A stretch of 64,000 nt of DNA, taken from assembly GCA_021234155.1 (NCBI GenBank), contig JAJEKV010000017.1, positions 15,641,455 to 15,705,454 of the forward strand, read 5' to 3'. The notes under the pieces are model-generated. The model was not told the DNA's origin and did not search any database. It worked only from the letters and a program-made list of their open reading frames with translations. A program made the position numbers and the translations under genes. The stretch's first letter is position 1. Each line of letters begins with the position of its first letter. Below, one piece after another: positions 24,761-35,500 of the stretch. The stretch comes from Isoetes taiwanensis. Lineage: Eukaryota > Streptophyta > Lycopodiopsida > Isoetales > Isoetaceae.

Positions 24761-25400
24761 TCCAAGCTAAAGAAATGCACCAGTGCATCCCTGTAGGAGT
24801 AATTACGTAGAGCAATGATATCCATAGGGGAAGATAATTTTGAGTGTCATCCATTGTTTCTTTGCTTAAGAGGATGGTGAGTCAATATTATATGAACTTG
24901 AGCTAATATGTGCCACCCATGGAATCAGATAAAGATGTTTTTGTTAGGCAGATCTTTGAGTGACGATGTTCATGTAGGCCTTTGGTGGACGTGGATATGA
25001 TCTTGAGAGCTCCTAGGAGAAGCACACGATCATCTCTTGCAAGGAAAAAAAAGTTGCTTATACATAACGGTTATCCCAAGCTCTCATATCAGAAGAATGG
25101 ATTAGTTTTTAATAGCACATGATTTTAGAATCCTCATAACTTTATATCAACATTGCATATACTAATGATAGGTGAATAAGGTGAATAAAAGCCATCATTG
25201 ACATGTTGCACGTGCACTCTTTGTGAACCCAACCAACTGCTCTAACGTTGATGAACATAGATTTGATATGATCTGTAAACATGGAACGTGACTATTAGTT
25301 TATCTAAGGTGCAAATGCCATAAGCTTTTGCACGAGAATCCATTTCTTGATTCACTCTTGACATATCAAATCCCAAGAGCATCTTAATATTTTAACTTCT
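24761..25400. other. Intergenic, nothing recognised
   Basis: AT-rich sequence without convincing reading frames. 'tctattactaaa' at about 25398 resembles plant Helitron 5' ends, but it is preceded by T and not by the expected A. Confidence 0.35.
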
Positions 25401-25938
25401 ATTACTAAATTTATATTGACAAAGAGGTTGCAAAGGGCATTTGCGATTGTTCTTTGGTGTCTTGAAATTATAGAAATGTCACGTTGGTGTCATTAAAACA
25501 AAACAGACCAAATTCGACACAATGTTGACATTTATATATTATTATGGTCGTCACAAGATCATGTTAGAATATTTTTCTACATATTAAGGCAAACTTTCTA
25601 TGTATATGTCCAATTCTAGAGTAAGTCACCACAAACATAGATTAATGCCCCTCCTTTTAGTGTCATGTTCAATGTGAAAAAAACATGTCAAAAAAATGAG
25701 AATATCTGAAAGTTAATGCACTCCCTGTCATTTGTAAGACTAGAAGATATTGTTTTATTATCCTATTACCATACAACTCAAACTAAGACTTATAGGAATC
25801 ATAGGACACCTGGAGGAAGAAATAATTAATCATCCAAATGCAGTAAGAGGCAACATCATCTATAAGTGTAAGGAATTTTGTTCAGTTTCTGCAATAGAAA
25901 CGTATTTATGCCCGGCAACGCCGTGCACCCGTTACTAG
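25401..25938 (+). mobile_element. Candidate non-autonomous Helitron (3' terminus at 25938)
   Basis: 25908-25938 has the Helitron 3' layout: a GC-rich hairpin (CGGC-AAC-GCCG at about 25912-25922) in an AT-rich setting, about a dozen bases, then CTAG followed by T, the usual host base. Nothing coding for a Rep/helicase is nearby, so it would be non-autonomous. The 5' end is unresolved; the start given marks one possible TC-beginning and is not firm. The hairpin is short, so a chance match is possible. Confidence 0.4.
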
Positions 25939-25956
25939 TAGAGATTAATTCTTGCT

Positions 25957-26219
25957 TGTTTAGATAGATGATTAACCTCGTATTGATGCTTTATTTGAAG
26001 TTATGAGTGGAGTTATAATTTATGGTAGTTCTTTTGTTGCACCTATTGTGCTTGTGGGATCAGGGGGGTAGAGGCCAAAAGGCTAGTAGAAATAGAGATG
26101 TTTCTAACTAGAATCCTCTAAATCACAATAAATGCGGCCTGTGCACAAGAACCCACCTAGCTATGGATGCTATGCCAAGATTGAGGACCATATAACAGAC
26201 ACAATGGTAAAGTGGATGC
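25957..26219. repeat. Direct repeat unit B, copy 1
   Basis: About 260 bp matches 28047-28304 in the same orientation. Shared phrases include 'gtttagatagatga.taa', 'tatttgaagttatgagtgga', 'atttatggtagttcttttgttgca' and 'gatgctatgccaagattga'. Similarity is about 80% by eye. It begins just after the Helitron-like end. It is probably part of an LTR or another dispersed element. Confidence 0.7.
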
Positions 26220-27519
26220 ATAGACTTGCATCTATGTTGCACACCTTAGGAAGTTAAGTCTCCTTATGAAACCCAAACTATGCGTAATTTATGATCCATA
26301 GTTTATGAATCCGCATCATTTACGGCAGTAACCTTCTAGCTTCCATTAATCATATCCTAGTTCAAGTAGAATCAACATTCCACCATTGTTAAAAACTTAC
26401 ACTTCTAAAGTGATATTCCTTTCCTACGATGAACATTTATAATTTAGCTCGTATCTTGGTACGTTACCTTCGTAACATGTTGTATGACAAATAATCATAA
26501 GCCACTTCTCCCTCAATTACATGGTGCTATATATATAGTAACATCCTAAGTTGCATCATATACCACTTTAGAAATTGGTGACTTTACCCACAGCAAACAT
26601 GGCATTGTATTTGTCAAATGTTAAACGAATTTTCATAATTATTAAGTATATCTTCCTAGGTCGCTCAAATTCCAGTGATTCAATGGCATCACAGACATCA
26701 TGATAGCCATTCTCTTGAGATTAGATCCAAACTAAGGATACATTTCTACTCGTTCTTCGACCTTTCATCACTTCTAGCCGCTTACTTATGTACGATTGTG
26801 ATCTTAAATATTACACTTAGTCATCAACCTCGAGAAATGTTACCTACTTCGACTTGCTATACGTATGGTCGTACTATAGTTGTAGCATATTTTCTCGCAC
26901 CTAACCATATCTATATGTAAATCATTTGTGCTTTTCTATATGCCTTCTTATGAGCAGACGTATGACTGCCATCAATGTTCTACATGGAGCTACATTAGCT
27001 ACTATGCCACTCAATCGATTACTTTTCATAGGCCATGCTTACTTCAAAATACGCTGAAACATCAAGGTATTATTGTTCTACATAATGTACCTTGTTTCCT
27101 AAAGTTTCATAACTCAAACACTTAAATTAATCTCGCACTTTAATATTATAAGAGCGTAATTTGATTAATTCAATCCCACCTACTCCGATGCATCTAAAAG
27201 GTTGTTATTCCGTATATCTCTTGCAAGGTATAATTTGCGTATTGGAACATTCCCACAAATCGCTATGTCGCATTCCGCGTAACATCTTTGTATAATTAGC
27301 CTTCTTCTAGTTCATGTTCTCATTCATCAATTCTCTCAGAATTATGAATTGCACATTGCAAGTCATTTCAAATATGATCACTTTGAAAATGACAACTTCT
27401 GTGCAACTTATAACCTCATACCTCTTAAAGAAGGGGAGACTTTACCTTGTTGCGTGCTACCAAAGAGCAAGAGTAGTCTTGATGCTGAGAACAATATCAT
27501 TTCTAAGGTGAGGAGAATA
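26220..27519. other. Intergenic between repeat units, no gene recognised
   Basis: AT-rich; frames of 65-81 codons at 26675, 26928 and 27314 show no domain. The stretch lies between direct repeat B copy 1 and repeat A copy 2 and could be the interior of a decayed element flanked by unit B, but no reverse-transcriptase, integrase or gag motif was seen. Confidence 0.4.
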
Positions 27520-28046
27520 TGGCGTTTCACATTTATATGTTATACGTACAAATACATGATATATCACCAGAGGTATGTAAGGGTTTATTGACCATTTATG
27601 TGTTGACTTAATGGGGTAGCACATTACATTGATTTTAGGCGTAGTAATTAACATTGCTTGATGTTAGTGAGTATAGGGGAACCTAAAAGCCATGTGGCTG
27701 TCCGGTTGGGTAGGATTAAACTTGCCATTTTGCATTAGTTCCAAGGCTAATTCGAAATTAGAGATAAAACTCTAAATTTAGGAGGCATATACCCCGATTA
27801 ATAATTATTTCAATTAGCAATTGGTATTAGTAGTTTAGTTTCCCCAGAAAATTTGCCACCAATGCATCTGATTGGGCAAGGGAGAAGCTATAAAATTTAA
27901 TTGACCAAATTGGACCTTCATGCAAAATTTGCTGATTAAATTTGGGGCCAATTCAGAAGCGGAGGAGCCTATTCAACAGTGAGCATGGAGAACTTGAGAG
28001 GTGGGGATCTAGCTCGGATACAGTTAGTAGTCTTAGTTAGCTGGAT
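27520..28046. repeat. LTR-like repeat unit A, copy 2
   Basis: This is the counterpart of 15945-16487 in direct orientation, 11.6 kb away. It is immediately followed by repeat unit B copy 2, which is not the case for copy 1. Because nothing retroviral-like is found between the two A copies, they are more likely independent solo LTRs than one element's pair. Confidence 0.7.
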
Positions 28047-28304
28047 ATCTGTTTAGATAGATGACTAATCTCTTATTGATGCTCTATTTGAAGTTATGAG
28101 TGGATTTATCATTTATGGTAGTTCTTTTGTTGCATCTCTTGTGCTTGTGGGATGAGGGGGTAGAGACCTAAAGGCTAGTAAGAATGAGAGATGTTTCTGA
28201 AAACCGAATCTCATAAATCCCAATAAATCACACGGCATGTGCACCCAAGGTCCGCTGGTTGTGGATGCTATGCCAAGATTGAGCACCATATATAGGACAC
28301 AATG
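28047..28304. repeat. Direct repeat unit B, copy 2
   Basis: This is the counterpart of 25957-26219, 2.09 kb downstream in the same orientation. It is contiguous with unit A copy 2. No coding sequence. Confidence 0.7.
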
Positions 28305-28965
28305 GTGAGTGGAGGTGGAACCTTCTTTACGAGGCATGGCAAGCTGGGGCTCCTTTGGAGCATAGTGGAAGTGCGGCCGCATTGTTAAATTGGGTATGGA
28401 GTGCGGCACCCCACGGAGTCGCGAGGCATCTAGTTGGGCGTTACGGGCTGCGATAGGTGCGGTAAGGTGGCTTATGGATTTTGGGGGCTAAATTAGGATC
28501 ACGAGGCTGCGTGGGTACGGTGGTGCCCGCGATCCTCCTAACCACCATGGAACCATTATTGCTCGGTGCTCTTTCCTGCCTCTTTAGGCTGGGGGGTGCA
28601 ACTTGTCTCAGAGGGTGATTCCATGAGATTAAGTCCCTAGAAGGCTACAATCACGTCATAGCATGTTTCAGCCTATTTGCAAAATGTGCAGGGGGGGAGG
28701 GAAAGGAGGAGGATGGAGTGGACTACCCTAGCCATTATTCTATGCCAGCCAACGTCATTGTCATGATTCCGTTTTATCCATAGGCTATGACCATCAGTCG
28801 ATCCCCCTTGAGTCTGAGCCGGGTAGAACCCACATTTATGATGTCTTTTATATGTTATGTTGGTAGTGTGACGTTCGTTTTGATGATGGATGGGCCACCC
28901 TTCGTAGTGGCATATTATCATAACATATATATGTTCTTATGTTTGTCGTACGAATGCGGCGGGTG
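28305..28965. other. Intergenic, nothing recognised
   Basis: Moderately G-rich sequence with only short frames; nothing in it matches a protein family that I know. Confidence 0.4.
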
Positions 28966-29460
28966 TTGAGATCCTACGGCTCCGCGTGGCTTTGGGACAT
29001 ATGTGCGGCCGGATAGCTGAGATTTGTATCCAGATTATATGTGGCGATCCTCTGGTCGAGATTGATTTGATCTTTGATGCGTCGATTAGAGATCCTGCGA
29101 CTCCGCGTTGCTTTGGCACACATCCTATAGTGCACATGGCTTTGGGAATTATATGCAATGCGATGCCTACGGTCGAGGTTCTTCTTATTAGTGATGCGTC
29201 GTCCAGGGATCTTACGGCTCCGTGGCTTGGCACATATCCTCACGATTGCATATGACTTTTGGGAATTATGTAATACAGATCCCTATGGCTCATGTTGCGT
29301 GAAAGGTCCGACCCTTGATGGAATCAGAATCCTACTGACGAGTTGAATGGTGCATATGACTTTTGGGGTATATGTAATAGATCCTATGGCTCATGTTGCG
29401 TGAGATCTGGAAGCCACAGTCGGATCGAGATCTACGGCCCAAGTTGAATGCTCGTATGAA
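28966..29460. repeat. Minisatellite, about 120-130-bp unit, three to four diverged copies
   Basis: The phrase 'gatcctacggctccg.g.ggcttt.gg' recurs near 28970, 29090 and 29205. Each time it is followed by a 'cacat..t...' word, a 'ggcttt(t)gggaattat.tg.aat' word and 'gatgcgtcg.c.ag'. A further shorter repeat, 'gcatatgacttttggg..tatgtaata' plus 'cctatggctcatgttgcgtga', occurs twice at 29248-29302 and 29351-29404. Overlapping frames on both strands result from the repetition. Confidence 0.7.
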
Positions 29461-29578
29461 AAGCTTTTGAAATTTTTTATGTAATTGTAGGATTGAACCA
29501 CGACCATTAACCCCAACCCCCATTTTTAACCACTAGACCAAACATTAATTCCATAAACAAATTTATGTTTCAAAACAT

Positions 29579-30215
29579 TCTAGCTAGTTCAAGAAGGTTC
29601 TAGAATGTTCTGGAAGGCTCTAGTCTAGAATCTTCTAGAAACTTCTAGAACATAAGAGAATCTAGGGATTTAAAAGACCAATTCTTCAGGAAAAGTTCCA
29701 AATTGTTCCTAATAGAAGTTTTAGAATGTTCTAGAATGTAGGGGAATCTCACAGGGAATGTAAAAATCTAGGGGAGGGAGGAGGACCACTTCCCGAGAAA
29801 GTTCTAGAATATATTGAAAGTCTTAGAATGTTCCAGAAAGTCTTAGAATGTTCTAAAAAGTTCTAGAATGTAAAGGAATCCAGAAGAATCTAATAAAATG
29901 TAAGAAAATCTTATAAAATATAAGAGAATCTAGGAAAATATTAAGGGAATCTAAGAAAATATTGATGAAATCTTAGAGTATCTAAGGGAATCTTTATAGA
30001 ATCTCTTTGAATCTCATGTAATGTAAGGGAACCTGGGGCAATCTCATAAAATCTAAATGAATCTAAGAGAATCTAAGGGGATCTTCATAAAATCTTGGAG
30101 AAACTAGAGAAATTTAATGGAATCTAGAGGGAATCTTATAAAATTTAGAGAAATGCTCATGAACCCTCTAAGAGAACCTTGGTAGAATCTTAGAGAATCT
30201 ATGAATTTAGAGTAT
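29579..30215. repeat. Decanucleotide satellite with TTCTAGAA palindromes
   Basis: 29590-29890 is built of 10-bp steps of a 'gTTCTAGAAt' unit, as in 29597-29660. It grades into 'aatctaagag'-type 10-11-bp steps up to about 30215. The unit matches the nTTCnnGAAn heat-shock element in inverted pairs. Whether it is ever bound by heat-shock factors is unknown; no gene start is near (WDR91 lies downstream and faces the other way). Confidence 0.75.
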
Positions 30216-32519
30216 TCTCAAGAGATTCTTTTACAAAAAACTTTACGTAGGATACAAGAACTTACCCATATTTGTGGGGAACATGCAGTAGGACGTATTA
30301 AATTTCTTGTTTTATGTATATTGTACTAATGCTAACATGTATGTATTAATACGCCCGTAGGATATCCCGTAGAAGCATTAGGATGAATGACACCTCGGGC
30401 CCCTTCACTTTCGGACACTTGGACATCCCGCAGAGATGGTCAGGAGTCAGACAGAGGAACCTTCCCTTGATGATTGAGTTCTTGAGTGGGAGGGAATTTT
30501 TAGTATTTATATGATGGGAGTATCGTGTCGGTTGAGGAGAAGGCGTCACCGCGTAAAAGATTGAAGTCCCCGATGACTTATTGGAGCTCCCTACATTCGT
30601 TATCAAACCCTATATTCGTCATCCAAACCCTACATTCGTCATCAAACCACCGACTGCAAGGGAAGATGGTAACTCCCAAGGGCTTTTGTGAGCGGCCTCT
30701 CCTAAAAGCATGTCTGTTCGTGGCCGTCGAGGAAGCAAGCCAGGTCAATTTGGGTAGTCTCTACAACAGCACGTGTGGGAAAGATCTGATATTTCCACTC
30801 CAAGTCATGCTCAACCATGCGGGCATAGACACATTCGTGGTCAGGACCTTGGTACGGGGCAGACGCAGTGTTGAGTCCATGGGCCTTGAGGGCAACTTGC
30901 CAATCTACATGCATGAAAGTAGGGTAGTGCGAGGAGTCTACTTCCTCGTCAAATTTGCTGTTCAATGCCAAAATGAGTAATGAGATGCAAATGTTGTTTC
31001 TCCACCAGTACATAAACCACAACCTCCATGGTTCTCACATCTGCCGGCGTGGTGGAGGGGCAAATACATTATTAACAGCCCATTGCAAATGATCAAGTCA
31101 AAGATGATGTATATCAACAACAATTCCGTGCCATAGCGTGTAATATGATTGTAAATACGATATCAGCGGCGGCACTCTGAAGCGTTTAAATTTTGCAGCA
31201 TCCTCTACGAGGGTTGAATTTGAGACACTGCTCGGCCAGTCATTAATATTAAAATCTGGCCGGCATGGCGGCTTGTGGTATTTCGTAGTGCGGTATGTAC
31301 GTCATATGAGAACAGATCGCTTATGGGGCTCCAACTTATCCACATCCAAGTGAATGTTATAGAAGTTGCTTTTGGCATGTAAAATGTAGCATGTCCTAGC
31401 AAAGTTTTACCCCTCTCAAATTACATTATAACCAGTACATATTTCGCGTTTGTGGAAAGGTAATTGCCAACTGTGTAAAAATCACTTAATTGACATTCAG
31501 CCTTGATGTCCAATCATATTACGCCACGTGGTGACTTTCTTTCACAGCATGTCTAACAAATCTCTACTATGTTCTTCTACATTGCTGTTACAGTAATTTA
31601 CCTCACATTCCCCTCTTTTACCTACATTCCGACCTCTTTACCTCACATTCCCCTGTTTTTTCTGTTTTTTCACATTCCACTTCGTTTACTTGCATTCCGA
31701 ATTCTTGAAGTTGTGGGCTGAATGTCAATTTAGTGGTCTCTACATTCTTGAAGTTGTGGGCTGAATGTCAATTTAGTGGTCTCTACATTACAGGAATGGC
31801 TCTTTACATGCCATTCTTGGCATGTCAACAAGGCAACGCATCCATCAAACTGCTACAAATCCTTATCCAAATGAAGGACTTTATGTGCAGCCCAATTTCC
31901 TAGCCTGGGGAAAGAGCTCGAAACTTCTCCATTCATTACAATTCCCATCACATGGTTATCTTGCTTGATAGACATCATCTTCTGCTGAGACTTCGAAACT
32001 TGACATGAGCAAAGCTAATTCAGCACTCTCAGACCAAAATTCTTTCGGACCGAAATTCTTGCATCAGTGAGAAGCCTCTCCGTTAGTCCGCCCTGCCATA
32101 GCTGATGCTGGAATTGCCTATGCAACTAGAACGAAATCCGGAGCTGCACCAACATTTCTCTCTAAAAATGATCTTTAGGTCCACTTGTTCATGGGAAAGT
32201 AGGAACCTTACCTCCAGATTGTGCCCTAACCCCATTGACTTGGGAAGCTTCATTGCTTACACTTTTATGGCACTTGCTTAGCCAACCACCATAATGGAAA
32301 TCAGGCTTACGTACCATTGCATCTAATAGGCAATGCCCAATACATCCTGGCATAAATTTACTTGAGCATGTATCCGTTTACCGTAGACTGACAGGAAGTC
32401 TTATCCCAGTCCTCGCATGGCCGGAAACAACTGTACATGTTACTTAATAATTAAATGGATTAAGATATTAACTTAATGATTAAAATGAATTAAGATATTA
32501 TTAAATTAATACACTTTAC
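30216..32519. other. Intergenic downstream of the WDR91 gene
   Basis: Contains overlapping frames at 30525-30980 (plus, 151 codons) and 30702-31022 (minus, 106 codons), neither with a recognised domain nor clear splice context. A 43-bp unit starting 'attcttgaagttgtgggctg' is tandemly duplicated at 31701-31788, and 'cctcacattcccct' recurs at 31601-31680. No gene is called. Confidence 0.4.
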
Positions 32520-35500
32520 TCATTGTTTACAGTAAGTAACACGAACAGAATGGTCAGCTGATCCTGTTAGGAATGTCTTTGAGAAGGGGTGCCAGTCAAC
32601 CGTGGTTATTGCAGCCTGATGCTCGAGCGTTTTAAAAGCTCTGATTTTTCGTCCAAACTGCAGAACAGTTGCATATGTAACTTCTTCATGAGCGTAATTA
32701 TAAGCATGTAGTCTTACATAGTATATTGGAGAATAATTCAGGCTTGAAGTCAAAAGCATGGCATTTCCGCGGGATTCCAAAGCCATTTCATAATGCGGCA
32801 AGTTCGTTGTTGAATCATATGAAAACCTATACAGTTCAAGGCAAAAATAGTAAGCAACCCGGCACTCATAAATTCAACAAAACTGATAGATTGGAGTAGT
32901 TAGAATGTGCCTGCTTGCATCAATTGTCTGAAGGATTTGCCCTTGATTATGTAGACTCCATTCATATACCTAAGGAGCATATTTGATGTCTTGTCAAGTA
33001 GAACAAGATTTAATTGAATTCATGTCATACCTTTCCGTCGGCGCCCATGCTAAAGATGCTAGTCTGATTTGGCCCAAACCTGACACAACTGACTGCACAT
33101 CCATCATGTGCTGGCCAGCCTGTTAATGGTAGGCATCCATTCATGTCTGGGGCCTTGTTAAGGCAATAACCAGATGTCACCTCTGCATAAGAATAATGAA
33201 ATGGCATTAAGGATACCATACAGGCGGATCATCCCATCAGTAGCTGCTGCAGCAACCATTTTCCCATTGTGATTGAAGCAGACTGATGTTACAACAGGTG
33301 GATCTTCACCAAGGGGAAGAACATTCTGCCCAATAAACACTCGTATTGCTCAATATGATAAAACTTTGCTACAGATTTATAATAGTGCAAATTTATATAC
33401 TTACCACAGCTTTCCAAACCCTCATATTCCAAACTGTCAAAGAACCAAATCCAATAAGTTCGTCATTGGTATTTGTTCTGTAAATATAACCAATTTCTAT
33501 TATCTTTCAAGGAAAGAACAAGTTCAGAGAAAAAGTAATCAGAGAAACTTACTTTACTGATGATTCTGCCGAGACGAAAACAGGTTCAGTAGGACTGCAC
33601 TTTATGTCCAATACTCTGTGCATATAAGAATAAATATGCTTACACTTATGCAGTCCTGATACTGATCTGAATATTCTTACCTTGGAAATGCTGGGTTAGG
33701 GGGGAGATCACAGATAACCCTTTTAGCGTCCACGTTCCAAGCTTTGATCCCACGGTCTGCAGTGCCAAGAAGCAACTGCATCCAGCAGAATCCATGCAAA
33801 TATAGAGGAAATGAGTTAAAACACATCCAGTCACGAGAACTTTGATGTTAGTAGATCCCCTTACAAGACGATCAGATTTGTGTTCCCAATCCAATGACAA
33901 TATCTCCACACCACAATATATAGTTGCATTTCGGGATGTTGATCCTACTGTTTCAGGGCTCCAAATCCTGCATAATGGCAGTAAACAATACGATAAATCC
34001 ACGACAAAATTTATCAAACTTTTAACCACACTCAAAACTATAAAAACGAAAAAGTAAGCAAATCAAGTGGCAACCTGACAGTTCCATCAACAGATGCGCT
34101 GGCAATGTTTGCACCAGTCGCAGAAAATCGGCACTGAGTAATAGGACTTGTATGTCCTGAAAAGCATTCCTGCTAAGAAAACGAAGTTATAAGCAGCAAT
34201 GTACTCCTGAAAACACTAGAAAAAATTATATAAATAACAAATACTGATAAATATAAATATTGTAATAAAGGAGATGCTCACCATCCCACCTGAGAGTCGA
34301 CATTTACTGGGGCAAATTCGTCATCATTACAACTATTGAACTCCACATGATCTGCGAAATAAAAAACTATTTCACATTTAGTGGACCTTGAATATGCTTT
34401 CTCATGTACATTCATATACTCTACTTATCCACGTATCTATACTTGCAAATGCATCATATGTTGCAAAATTAAACATTTTTCTTGACCCAATGACTGTCTC
34501 CCCATAACAGGAAGAAATGGTAATAACTGCCTTGTCTCCTATGCTTGATTACTATTAAGTATGTTGACAATATGGAAAGATTGGAATATATGTAGCTTTA
34601 ACAGACCACACAAATCACGAGTTAGTGTTGGATCAGAATTAGTGCTGGATCAATGAATCTATGGTCTAAGGTGAGGGAGATGGGAGACATCAGAAAAAAC
34701 TCACCAAATTTCGTCAGCTAGTTATAAGGTTACATGTGGCTCTAGCATATATATGAACTTTTAAGAATAAACAGAGATAGAGACTTATTGCCATATGATA
34801 AATACATGTTGGATACCGGATGTATACAAGAAACAATCTGGTTCTTCAATCCATGCCATCATCACCCCATGCTTAATTGCCTCTATATGTCATCATCCTT
34901 TTGTTCACACACATCAATAGTATCATAATTGTTCAAAGTTCCACTGTACGCCTCATTGAAATATCTTGTTTTCCAGTGCGCAAAGTAAAGCCTCTGCTTT
35001 TATATTATGGCATAGGATTGTGATGATTGACAGTCCTACTATTTTTACATTTGTTTCATGATGGTCATTATGCGTGAAGGCTCTTGAACATACCATAATT
35101 ATGAGCTCCACTTTGATCAAGCGAAGTTGTGTTTCTTCCTTATTTCAAACGCCCAGGAAGAGACCTGGATTTCTTTATCAAAACCGACATCCCTAACTAT
35201 AGATTCAATTTACTACATTCAAAAGCCTTCAATGACATCATGAAGATGAAGAGTTCAAAAATAATTACCACAATTCTATACCAAAATAGGAAAGCCGATG
35301 TTTTGCTTTGGGCTGCTTACCAAGTGTATGAAGCTTAAGTAGAGTGATCATGACACGGGTTGAAGAACCAAATTGATTTTCTATAGAGACCATGGATTGA
35401 AGTTCCTTACACTCCTCAGACAAAATTTGCTATTGATGGACAGAATTTCATCAAATTAAAAGGAACTTGGCACTTAGCTGAAAGTTCGAACATTTAGACA

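Noticed and set aside
15945-28046. Reading the two unit A copies as the LTR pair of one 12-kb element
   Set aside because: No gag, pol or primer-binding site was found between them, and the copies are considerably diverged.
30525-31022. Plus ORF of 151 codons and overlapping minus ORF of 106 codons
   Set aside because: Neither shows a recognised domain, and they compete for the same DNA; without transcript evidence neither can be called.
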